Below are positions 48,491 through 59,069 of a stretch of 64,000 nucleotides of DNA, piece after piece. The notes under the pieces are model-generated. The model was not told the origin of the DNA and searched no databases. It was given only the letters and a program-made list of their open reading frames with translations. Every line of letters starts with the position of its first letter. Positions within the stretch are counted from its first letter, which is position 1. The translations under genes were made by a program, and so were the position numbers. The stretch comes from Apricaphanius iberus (taxonomy: Eukaryota > Chordata > Actinopteri > Cyprinodontiformes > Aphaniidae): NCBI GenBank assembly GCA_028564705.1, contig JAPXFQ010002671.1, forward strand, positions 1,798,001 to 1,862,000, in the 5' to 3' direction.

Positions 48491-50639
48491 AAATGCAATA
48501 TCCAAGTAATGTGAAAGTAAATTAAACATTTTTAAATTGGACATTTTCTATATTTTGCATTTTGTTGATTCAAATTCTTGTTACAGTGGGATAAATAAAT
48601 GTTTGGTCTTCTGTCCATTTTCCATATTTTCTCACACAGAAATGAACCATCTCCAGTTTGTATAGTAATAGTGGTTTGATTCTAAATGAAAGAGATGGAA
48701 AAATAACTAAACATCCAGATGAGACCTACATGTGACAGTGATTGAAGCATGTGATCTTAAATTACCTAGGGACAATTCTTGCATTCACTGATTGTTCTCC
48801 AGGTGCTACATGATAAATAAGTTACAGATGATCTTAAAGAACAACTCCATTCTGGTACCAACATTTCTGGTTAGAAATATGCAGCAAAAAGAGGAATCTC
48901 CTGGCAGACCAATGTCATTAAAACAGAGTCTGTTTTTTGTCATTGTTTGACAAATTTGAGTTGAGTGTATGCAAGACTTTTGTAATCCCCTTTGGCACAT
49001 ATTAGTGACTGCACCTACAGACAATCAAATTAAAACCAACTGTCCAACAATATTTTGAAGAACTGAAAAGTCCAAATTGGAGCAACACACGTTCTCTGGC
49101 ACGATCAGCAGATCCAAGGGAGACCCCATCTCCCCCTTCAGTACCTTCGAGGTAGCACTCCACCTTGGCCTGTCCTTTAATATGCGATTCCACTCCCAGT
49201 TCCCACCCTACTAAAACAAAAATCTAAAACACATCACAGCAGAGATTCCTTGCACTTTTATGGCTATTTGAATATGATTTTAGAATGTGGCTTTAAATTA
49301 GTTGCAACCTATAGGTTAATAAATAAAATCAGGTTGAAAACCCTGTCAGTTACAGACAAAAAATGTACAACCCTACACTGTTTCAATCCCCTTACAATGC
49401 GATTATGATATTACATTATTTAATGTTCCACTGTAACTCTGAGCAGTTAATCATCCCATCTGTCCAAATTTATACAGAAAGATTGTTTTCAGTACAAACA
49501 GTCATCTTGGCAACTGAGAAATCCTGAGCCTAGTCACACCTGGCTAAGATTACTTTCAATTTCAGAAGCAAAAAGTCCCATCCTTTTTCTACATCCTCTT
49601 AAATAAGGTGGAGGGTGTATTATTTAAAAAATTTCAGCCAAAGTCTTCCAAAATTCTCAGGTTAATACAAAGAAAATTTGCTTCTTGACACAATCGATCT
49701 CTTTAATCTTGAAAGTACATCTAACATAACCTAGGTAAGTTCATCATCTGAAGTCCTGCTGCCAATTGTAATTTTTCCTCTATTACAGATCAATGAATCT
49801 GAGAAACATCCTCTGTACAGTAACCGCACACTAAAATAAACAAAATCTGAGGGATTTGAATGAATCCTACACTTATATCAAACACTTGATGTGATGCATA
49901 CCACACTGATTTTTCTGCTGTATGCATGTTTGATGTATTAAAGGCATTATAATCCAATATATGCTTTCTTACAATGCAACGTTTCCACTGCAAAAGGAAA
50001 AAAAAAAAAGCTACAAAAAGGACATCAATGACAAAGCTGGGGTAGATCTACATAAAGGTGTGCTCAACCAGAACACTCATTGACAGAGCATGATGAGGGT
50101 CTAAACAACCCACCATGCTAATAAAAAAAGTGACAAAAGAATAGATCAATCCACGTTTTCAAGACCTCAGTCTTGTAGAAAATGCGTAAATCAACTAATT
50201 TAGCAAATGGTAAACCAATACCTTAAAAGAATTAAGAAGTGTCTTTAAAATAATGAGTGCAAACCTGGTGATTAAGTACAAGAAATATTCAAAATTTTGT
50301 CTTTACAAATTTAAACAAATCTACTATTAAAAACAAGACATTGTTTTTAAGTGAGAACATTTTAAATTCTTGGTGCATTTTTAATGTTCAAACAATTTAT
50401 TGAAACTTAAGTAAAAAATGTTCTACCAAAACCACTAAATTATAGGTAAACAGCAACATCAATAAACTGCTTTCAGTATTTCAAGGTAATGAAAACAGAT
50501 ACAACAGGAGTTCACAATTATCACTTATGACCTCATGTGTATCTCAAATGTTTCAAAAGGATTACTTTTCCAATTTAGAGTCAGTCCATCAGTTTTTATG
50601 CTTTGGCACATGGTTTCACTTGTCAGATTACATAAATGA
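48491..50639. other. noncoding DNA, nothing recognised
   Basis: AT-rich with short ORFs. No RNA or element termini were recognised. A GC-richer patch lies at 49080-49200 without a recognisable match. Confidence 0.4.
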
Positions 50640-51240
50640 AGCGGTTTCATTTTAGATCATTGCACCTGCGCTATGGACATGGCCCATTTGTTTTCTTTGA
50701 AGCATTGCTTCATTGTCTCTTATTCAAATTTTCAGCTTTGCTTTTCAGACCCGACACATGTGGCGTACAACCCGGTTCGCCCCCATTCTCTGAGCTTGGT
50801 TCGGTATCATGACTATATGAGAGCTAAAAATAACTGTCATTGTTTAACAGTACCCCTCCCTGTGTTGTATTCCACAGTTTATGTCAAGCCTGGCAGTTTT
50901 TCCTTGCAGCTACTGTACAGTGAAAACAAATGCTTTGAATAAACTATCAGTGGGTATAGTGTTTCTGCAAGAAAGGAGCATTGTTACCACACTTGTAGTT
51001 TTCAATTGAATGACGGCTATTACAAGAACACTGTTCTCTCCTGGGTGCAAAGAGGCAAAGGCCCACCAAGTGTCTGGGGGGAAATTACATATTGGTTTTT
51101 CTGTGCTATGGTGCCCCATTGATTCAATATTCACAGACACAGCGAAACAGGCAACGCTAAATCAAAGCCGGGCCACTTTCTTGCCTTGCCTCCCCAGACA
51201 CTCCAGCTCTAGCATGTTTTTCTAAAGTTCTGGGTATTTC
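50640..51240. other. candidate conserved noncoding block (weak)
   Basis: A repeat-free stretch of moderate GC with opposite short frames (76-89 codons) and no protein-family motif. The cacctgcgctatgg and acacatgtggcg words contain E-boxes. Conservation must be tested by alignment. Confidence 0.28.
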
Positions 51241-52384
51241 CTTAAAGCAAAGACGAATGAGAACAACTTCAAAAGTATGGGGCTCGGTTATACGGAAATA
51301 TGGAGTTTTTATTACAGTTTCTCTTTGATTTTTTTTTTTTAGAGTATTTGCAGCTCATTGAAGATTGTTTTCACAAAGTTGCAAACGAGTGACAATCTTT
51401 GCCTGGGCATATTTTTTAGGCTGTTTGATGAATAAGATTGGATGTCTGGCTGAATATGATTTAAATCTATTAACTTTAATCATGTCATTTCTCTTAAATT
51501 TTGCTTTAGTTGTAATGCTGGAATGCAACATGATCGTTTAGAATAAAGCACTGTGCAATCTTTGTTATTCATGCAAAGGATCTGTTTTTATCATCTAATT
51601 AAAATCACCAAATCATAGTTTTAAACTGCCATTTCACTTAATATTTTAGCTTGGTCAAACACTATGAATTTTTATGCATATAATACACTTATTTTTTAAC
51701 CTAAATGAGAAAAATAGCTAACAGCATTTCTGTGCTTAAAAGAAATCAACTTCATGCACCTTTAAAATGATTTGTGAGATCATTCAAAAAGTAAGATACA
51801 GACTAAAGGCTGCAACTTAGACTTGCCGTGTGTTTGAATAATTCAGGCTTGATTTAGATTTGACACTTGACCTTGACAAGTGTCCATTCTGTTATCTGTT
51901 TTTCTGGACAATGTCATTTGTTGTGAAAGTTTTGACATGACTTGAAAATTGAGTTGGAGGCAACATCAATCCAAGAGCTCATTTGGTAAGCAGGTTTAGT
52001 TTTGCAGATCATTCCATTTCAACTTAACAATGGGCTTACTTGGTCTTGACTTAATAAAACCAGATTTATAGAATCTTATTCACACTAGTTTTTCCTTAAT
52101 ATTTTTTATTATATGATTGTACTTGTTTATTATATGCATCATTTTGTTTTCCATAATTTGAGTCCTGATTTAATTGTCTGTCTTGTGAAGCAGTGTTATT
52201 TTTTATGCGAAAGGTGCTGAATAAATAATTAACGGGTTAAAAGTGCCCAGTTAGCTAACCTTTAACTTCACATTCAACTTGGCCATCAAAAAAAAAGTTC
52301 ATTCTGTTCTGATTAAGCCACTCTTTTTGATTAGAACTCATTAGGGTGCTGACAAATGAATGCTCTTCATCTTTAACATTCCAA
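51241..52384. other. AT-rich noncoding DNA, nothing recognised
   Basis: No feature was recognised. Confidence 0.45.
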
Positions 52385-52990
52385 CAAAGATCTTAAAGGT
52401 TCTGTATGGAACATTTTCATAAAAAGCTACATTGAAAAAAAAAACATCCATGGGGCGTTTAAGCGGGGTGCAGAATGAAGGTACAACATTTCCTTAACAG
52501 TTTATATTAGAATTAAAATATAACACATAGTAAATTTAAATCTCGCACGACAATTAAATTATGTTTACATCTACCAGCCAGTAGCGGCTTCAGGTTGCGG
52601 GTTGACAGATACTTTCTCTATGATCCGACTAGACGGTCAGCCCAGCTCAACTGGTACAAGGTAGAATGGTGAAGCCAACAAGTCATACAGCTGCTTCAGA
52701 GATCTGGAGATAATTTTATCCGTCTCAGGAGAGGAGTGAGCACCGATAAACAGAAACTAGAGTAGTTTTAGTTGAAGCCTACACTAGATGGACGCACATA
52801 AAACATTTATATGGCATCAAACACACGCGGAAACTGCAACATTTCTGCTGGATCAGTAAGGTAGCTCATTTGCTAACTTTGCTAATGTTAGCTGTTGGTT
52901 AAGCTCTTCTAAAATACATTCATCAGTGGACACAGTTCAGGTTGGTCACTGCGTGTATCAGCAGCGAAACAGGTAACCTGCTTATCATTT
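52385..52990. repeat. possible DNA-transposon-derived repeat, tentative
   Basis: ttaaaggttctgtatggaac at the left and gctaactttgctaatgttagc near 52874 are words I associate with teleost non-autonomous DNA transposons. No matching ends or target duplication could be fixed. Confidence 0.35.
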
Positions 52991-54654
52991 TTAATTTCTT
53001 TTTGCTTGCAGTGTTATTTAGGAAAGGCTTGCCAAAGAGGTCCCAAAACTTTTCACCAGACAAGTAGACAATCCAGAAAATAGTATTCATATACCATGCA
53101 AAACCAGTGCTTCTGGTCCTTCAATTTCCAGCTCATCTTTTCAAAAAGGTATACATTTAATCAAATTCTTGAGTAAATTTGCTTTTACCACAAACTGGAC
53201 TTTGAGCCCTATAGGCTGGTAGTGCAAGGTCTTAGATTAAAACATACCAAACACATCTCCCGGCTTTGATTTTATTGCAATCTGCCGTTATAGAATCCTA
53301 TACACCAAGTCTTCAATTAATGTTAAAAAAAAATCATGCACACAGACAGATTTGGACTTTAGATTGATGCAGCTTCCTTTTTGTCAGCTTAATCAGGAGG
53401 AAATTTAAAACCCTAGCATCTATTATATTATCTGCATTTATCTATGGGTAAACCTTTAACCTTTTCCTTTAAAATGTCAGCGCATGCAAAATGTGCTCTG
53501 AAGAATAAGCCTTACTACATCCCTCAGAGCCATACCTTAAAATGGTCCTAAGCCCATACCAAGGGAAACATTTTATTTCAGGGTAATTCTACATAATTAA
53601 TAGGCTGCAGAAAGGGAATGCTGTTTTAATAGGGTGCTTAACAAGTGTATAGAAAATAGATTTCCATTCTACTTTTTCTCACTAGAAGAAAAGAACATGA
53701 CATAGTTTTCATGTTTTATTCACAGGCCAAATGAACTCAAAGGCTGTCATTCAACCTTTGAAGGTGACATTTCTTTCTCATCTTTCAACTCCCAGTCCAA
53801 ATTTCGCCTTAATTCTGTCCTCTCTCTCCTCCCAACATGTTTGATTGACCATAGTCTCCTGTTCATTCACAGCAGTCAATGTTCAAACTGGGCTGCTGCC
53901 AGAGCTGCAAATAAGCCATGCAAGTGTGTTTACACAGGAAGATCTATAAACTAAAACATAAGGCTGAACCAACACTAGTTGAAGCAAAAAGATGTGTGCT
54001 TAAACCAAATCACAATTTCTCACATTGAGAGCATTGTACCTTCTGTTGGATGTGTTCACTGCATTTTAAACCAAGCCCTAAAGTTTAATAGAACTGCTTT
54101 TAAAGGAGAAAAATATATTTTTTATTTCTTTTTGAATGCACTTATACTCAACTAGCATTATTGCTCAGTTCAGTAGAATCAAGTCTAAGTAATGAGTTCA
54201 AGGTCAAGCATGACGTTTTGGTAAAAAAAAAAAAATATATCACTTACATGAAACTTACTTTATGGTTAAATAGTAGTAAAATGCATCACTTTTGGGATGG
54301 AATGGCAATTGGCATAGGAAATAAAATGTTTTTTGTCAGTTAAGTGTCATAACTCTGCATAGACTTAAATATCTTGTAAGGATTGACATGGGATGGGCAT
54401 AAAACTAATGCAGATTTAACCATTTGGAGTGAAACAAAGACATATAGATTTGAGATGACTAACGGGTGATGATCTAGTCTATTTCCATTAGAGAACATTG
54501 GAGTTAGTGACATCTAGTGATGACATTTTAGAATGGAATAAAACTAATTAAAGGCATTGATTTTCTCTGTTTTGTACAGCAAAGTTTGCACTGCAACATG
54601 TCTTTTAGGGAATGTGGTCCATCTTGAAAACTAAACAGCTCCATCTGACTGGGT
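52991..54654. other. AT-rich noncoding DNA, nothing recognised
   Basis: No feature was recognised. A poly(A) run is present near 54222-54234. Confidence 0.45.
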
Positions 54655-55200
54655 GATAGGGGTGTGCAAAGCAGCCAGTATTTGTATTTTTATTTGTTGA
54701 GGGGGGGGAAAGTATTTGTATTCGAGTAAAATTCAAAATAGGCAAGTCTTTTTTTTACGTTAATTATCAATTTTCATAATTATGGATGCAAAATACTGGT
54801 TGATCTTTTAATGAGCATGTAATGGGAACGTCATTGAAAAGAGACCAAAATAAAGGCTACTATGGCCACAAAACCTTAAAAAAAAAAAAAAAAGGAAAGT
54901 TGGGGTATGGTTGTACACCGCAAAGATTTAGGGCTAATGTGTTTGTGTTCATTGTAAAGGTTCTCGATTTACATTATAGGTTGTGTTCCAAATGTATTAT
55001 CCTTTGAGTTATGTTGTCAGTGTTTGGTGGTTATTGCATGCACACCATCATAGAGACAGCGGTGCATGGGAGTTAAGTGTCTGCCTTAACTAAATTTGAG
55101 GTGTTAAAATAATATTTTCTCTCTAGTGACTCTTTTCCATATGGTGTCACCCTATAAATTTTACTTGCTCCCAAATGCAAACATTTCATAAAATATTTGT
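54655..55200. repeat. unclassified dispersed repeat, copy 2
   Basis: Second copy of the repeat at 8080-8665, in the same orientation. It opens ggggtgtgcaaagcagcc, contains the 54811-54880 core (68 of 70 identical to 8251-8320), then gtaatgtgtttgtgttcatt-like and gtttggtggttattg blocks, and ends near atggtgtcacc. A 61-codon frame starting at 54822 covers the core. Confidence 0.65.
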
Positions 55201-55496
55201 TTGAAGTAAATATTCATACGTGTTATCTGTGCCTTTCTGAATACAATATTTGGGTTTGGCTCCATCCCTACTTTGTAGGCATTTGACTAAAAAAATACAT
55301 TTTTTCGGTAATGTTGCATTTCTTCTAACTGATCTTTGTACTTCCAACTTTATTAGATTTTTTAAATATCTTCTAAAGGTCTTTAAGTCTTGCAATTGTG
55401 AGTAAGGGCAACAACAGAGTTACTACAGTTTAAATGGCGGATTAGAGTCTATATTACAACATTCAGGATGAATCACTGGTCCCCTTACACTCCAGA
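55201..55496. other. AT-rich noncoding DNA, nothing recognised
   Basis: No feature was recognised. Confidence 0.4.
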
Positions 55497-55705
55497 CCAG
55501 GGGTCTGCATCCTCAGAGAACGCCTCATCCTGCAATTTTGGATGCTTTCCTGCTCCACACATGAAAAAACATGAATTACTTCCTTGGTATGTATCAGGAC
55601 AGTTTGCTTTTACTCTTTTGATTCAGGTGTGTTAGAGGAGGTATCCAAAAGTTGCAGGACAGCATCTCTCAACGTCTGGACTTACAGACTCCTACTCTTG
55701 GGCTA
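55497..55705. repeat. palindromic hAT-like MITE
   Basis: The left half (ccaggggtctgcatcctcag ... catcctgcaattttggatgc) is mirrored by the right half in complement (ggagtctgtaagtccagac ... gtcctgcaacttttggatac), forming an imperfect stem of about 90 bp. This is the usual architecture of the abundant fish MITE whose more decayed relative lies at 4505-4745. Confidence 0.75.
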
Positions 55706-56545
55706 CATTTTTTGAAAAAAAGACATCTTGTTCAGCAGGATTTTCTCAAATGAGAAAAAGTAAGTTCAGTTGCTCAAACTTTAAATCTTATTGGAATCAA
55801 CTGTCAACCAAATATTTAAATTCTAGGCATGTATCCAAAGGACTCTGAAGTCAACATTCTATTCTAATTGATTTTCCACTTAAATTCTATGCTGCTGCAG
55901 GCCTGTCCTGGTGAAAAATGGATCTAGCTCTAATAAATATGTACATTAGAGGCGTGAACTCCTTTGTCAAGTTTAACAAAATTTACACCATGTAATTAGG
56001 TCACATGAACGCCACCATTACATGGCACATGAGGAATCTTGTTTTGAAAAGCTGAGCAAAAAAATTTTGATACAAGAGTTTTCAAAGTTCTGCAAGTTTA
56101 TGGTCTGTTTTGATGCTGTGAAGCATTAGCATTACTCTTATTCTGTTTAACTTCTGTAGTTTACATATCATCATTAGAGAATAAAACGCAACACCTATGA
56201 AGATCAAGGTTTCCCTCAATGATTTTATCAGATTAAACAAATGTTAGTGTTTAAGTACTTCTGGGGATAAAATAGTTTAGGTTAATAGAGTTTAGTTTTT
56301 TAAACTCGAATAACCAAACAAAATGTTATAGTTTCAAGTTATTTTAAGTACATTTTGTATGGCAAGGGTTGTAGTGATTTGGTTAGCAGACATTTATTGT
56401 CTGACGATCTTAATTATTGGCACTAAAGTATTAAATAAGATTGAAATAAAGTTTTTTGTTTTTTTTTATTGGAAATTTGGACAGCAAACCCAACGTTGCT
56501 TAAAGACTGATCTCTACAACCAGATGATGACAAAAAGAAAGAAAG
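55706..56545. other. AT-rich noncoding DNA, nothing recognised
   Basis: No feature was recognised. Confidence 0.45.
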
Positions 56546-56546
56546 A

Positions 56547-56593
<47 letters not shown>

Positions 56594-56595
56594 AA
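56546..56595. repeat. (TAAA)n microsatellite
   Basis: About twelve uninterrupted copies of the tetranucleotide. Confidence 0.97.
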
Positions 56596-56603
56596 AGAAA
56601 AAG

Positions 56604-56649
56604 ACTTTAATTGACTTATTTGGAAAAACTTTAATTGACTTATTTGGAA
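56604..56649. repeat. tandem duplication of a 22-bp word
   Basis: actttaattgacttatttgg+aa occurs at 56604-56625 and again, identical, at 56628-56649 (period 24 bp), directly beside the (TAAA)n tract. Replication slippage is likely. Confidence 0.95.
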
Positions 56650-58601
56650 GTCAGATTTCATATTGAATATATTGTATAATTTGTCAAGCAAGTTCTGTTA
56701 TTTTAAAAGTTTTAACAGTACGAAAAAAAAACTGTGTTGTCTGTAATGTGACATCATCACAGAGAGGAGGAGGAGGAGATTTTGAGCTGTTGCTCCCACC
56801 CCTGCCCCGCTTTCCTTTCTGGAAGGAGAACACAGCCACACCTCATACCATGCAGGGAAAGCAGAGTCAGAGAGAGCTTCATTGCATATAGGCTCGGGCT
56901 TTAAAGTTACTATAAAAAAATAAACTTGTACTTATTAGAAGTCAAATACTTCTGGAATGAACAGAACGTAATTGCTCCAAAAACTGGGAACCACCATACT
57001 TTTGTTCGTAGTTTTGAGGGAGCATCCTCAACAAAACTATTCAGGCAGTATAAAAAAAGCCTAAATTAATCATACAAGATGATTAATGCAATGCTTCCAC
57101 TACCTTTAATGGCCCGCCATTTCGCATTTACGCCTTTCATCTAAGCTGAGGTAATCAACAATGCTTTATCAACACAAGAGTCTTTATTGCTACACTGGGT
57201 ATCTCATTGTCTGAGAAAGCTAATTGTAAGAATGTTTTGCGTTTCTCCATTTATGCATTCTAAACTGATTGAGCTCTACTTTAGGGACACTCACGGTCCA
57301 ACAGATTCCACTTCAAAGGGGAATTAGGGAAATTATAGCTAATGTGTGTGTTAATAAAAAAATCTTTGAAATTATTACCCTTTTAATGGCAAAAAGACCT
57401 TGCTGCTGATAAAATGGCAGCAGTTTGAGCAGTCATTTATCCTGGGGACATTAGTAACGCTGCAAGATGGAAGACAATGCATTAAGATCAAATTAATCAC
57501 CATGCTCTAACTTGGCTCAAAACAGAGGGGAAAAGACCTGATGTGCAGCTTTATCAGCTTAGTCAGTGTTCAAAAGGTTTGACTTCGGAAAGTATGAGGC
57601 TGTAACTCATGTAGAAGCAGAAATCTTTCTGCACATTGATTTTTCATAAAACCACCCTTGATAGGCTTCAACTGACTGTATGTCATCAAAAGACTTTGCT
57701 TCATGAATCATGCCTTTACCCTCATTAGTGGTAGATTCCAGCTTTTCCTCCCAAGTTCAATCCCAACAACTCTACATATGATGTTAACTCTTTAGGCACC
57801 ACAGTTTTGTGGGCAGGCATTAGAATGAAAAAGCAATAGCCTTTTCTTTTTCATGTTAATACATTTACAGGATGTGCCATTTTGAAATGGAAAACGAAAA
57901 AGCTGTTTAAATATTTTTGTTTTTAATTTTATTTTAGTAAAAAAAAATTTGAAGTCAGAAAATGAAAAAAGCATTTCTGCAAATACATTTTAATTTTCAA
58001 CTTTGACATCTCAAATTAATTTTGCAACTATTTTGCTGGCGTGTAATTTGAAAATTAAATTGTGAAGTTCCTTTTCTTTTTCATTTAAGTTACAGAACAA
58101 GAAATGTTGAATTGGAAACTGAAAAGACAGTTTGGATTATTTTAGTTTTTTTATCACTCAAAAAATAGCAGCTAGATTTTGAAAATAAAATATTTCTTAA
58201 AATACATTTTAATTTTATTTATATTACATATATGCTTCCATACTAAACGTATCCAAGGTTGTACGAGCCTAAACACAACAGCTAAATTATCCCCTAAGCA
58301 TGCAAACATGATACCCTGTAAGCTCTTAACTGTTTGATTTGGATTTGTTGAAGAGCATACATGGACACACACACACATACGCATAACTGCTGAGGGGATC
58401 ATAGGAATTAGGTTTTCTGGATTAAAAAAAAAATAATAAAAAAAATAATCAACCTTGAGATTGTGGCCACAAAAACAATGTTTGGGTTGTGGTGCGAGGG
58501 TATGGGCTATGGAGTTTGCTCTAAGGGCTAAACCATCCTTGCACAAATAAAACAGCTTTGTCCACATTCCTCAGAGAATGTTGAGGATGTTGCTAATGTA
58601 T
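56650..58601. other. noncoding DNA; possible conserved block at 57100-57570
   Basis: AT-rich. The sub-block 57100-57570 is repeat-free with several ATTA and TTTAATGG words and no coding frame; it may be a conserved noncoding element. A (CA)n-like tract sits near 58366-58378. Nothing else was recognised. Confidence 0.35.
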
Positions 58602-58941
58602 TGTAACGTCCTCTCAGACGCAATGACAGTCGGAGACAGTCACTTTGGGTTGGGTCCCTTTTTTAATGAAGAAAATAAATGAACGGCTGCTGTTGGCCGC
58701 AACCACGCTGAACATCGAGCTCCTCACCTCCCTCGCTCGCACAGCCAACACACAACAACAACAAAAAAAACTGCAGAAGAAGAACTCTCCCTCTCGCTCC
58801 TCCCCCCACGGGGCCTCCCCTACTATTCTCCATTATTACAGAACAAGGGAACTAATAAGCAGCACCAGTAACTAAGAAGGCTGAATTATGGAACATAACT
58901 GAGGAATGTTATAACAGATACACAAAGTGCAGAACGTTACA
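58602..58941 (-). repeat. 3' LTR, complete (340 bp)
   Basis: It begins tgtaacgt and ends acgttaca on the plus strand, so the LTR carries 8-bp perfect inverted ends. By eye it differs from the partial 5' LTR by about five substitutions and two one-base indels over 204 bases. An ATTAAA-type polyadenylation signal (minus) lies at 58667-58662. A weak ttataa word at 58909-58914 might be a promoter element. Confidence 0.95.
58662..58667 (-). terminator. possible ATTAAA polyadenylation signal in the LTR
   Basis: tttaat on the plus strand reads ATTAAA on the minus strand, about 60 bases before the LTR's 3' end. This is a common variant signal; assignment is by position only. Confidence 0.4.
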
Positions 58942-58957
58942 CTGCCCCCTCCCCACT
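58942..58957 (-). other. polypurine tract
   Basis: On the minus strand the 16 bases ending at the 3' LTR read AGTGGGGAGGGGGCAG, immediately before the LTR's TGT. This is the expected position and composition for the plus-strand DNA primer of reverse transcription. Confidence 0.88.
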
Positions 58958-58960
58958 AAG

Positions 58961-58977
58961 ACCCTCGTCCCGAGGGT
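58961..58977. other. short perfect hairpin beside the polypurine tract
   Basis: accctcg, loop tcc, cgagggt: a 7-bp perfect stem in the 3' untranslated part of the element, three bases from the polypurine tract. It may be structural or coincidental. Confidence 0.55.
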
Positions 58978-59069
58978 CCAACAAGAAGTCCCTGAGGTGC
59001 CCGGGGGGTCTTCTCCGTCTCTGAGGCCTGTATGGTGTGACCGTAGGTGGGTGCGCTTGTGGTCCCGCA

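Noticed and set aside
48055..48498. 147-codon minus-strand frame as a gene
   Set aside because: No signal peptide, domain or splice context; this length is expected a few times by chance in 128 kb of strand. Kept only as part of a candidate conserved block.
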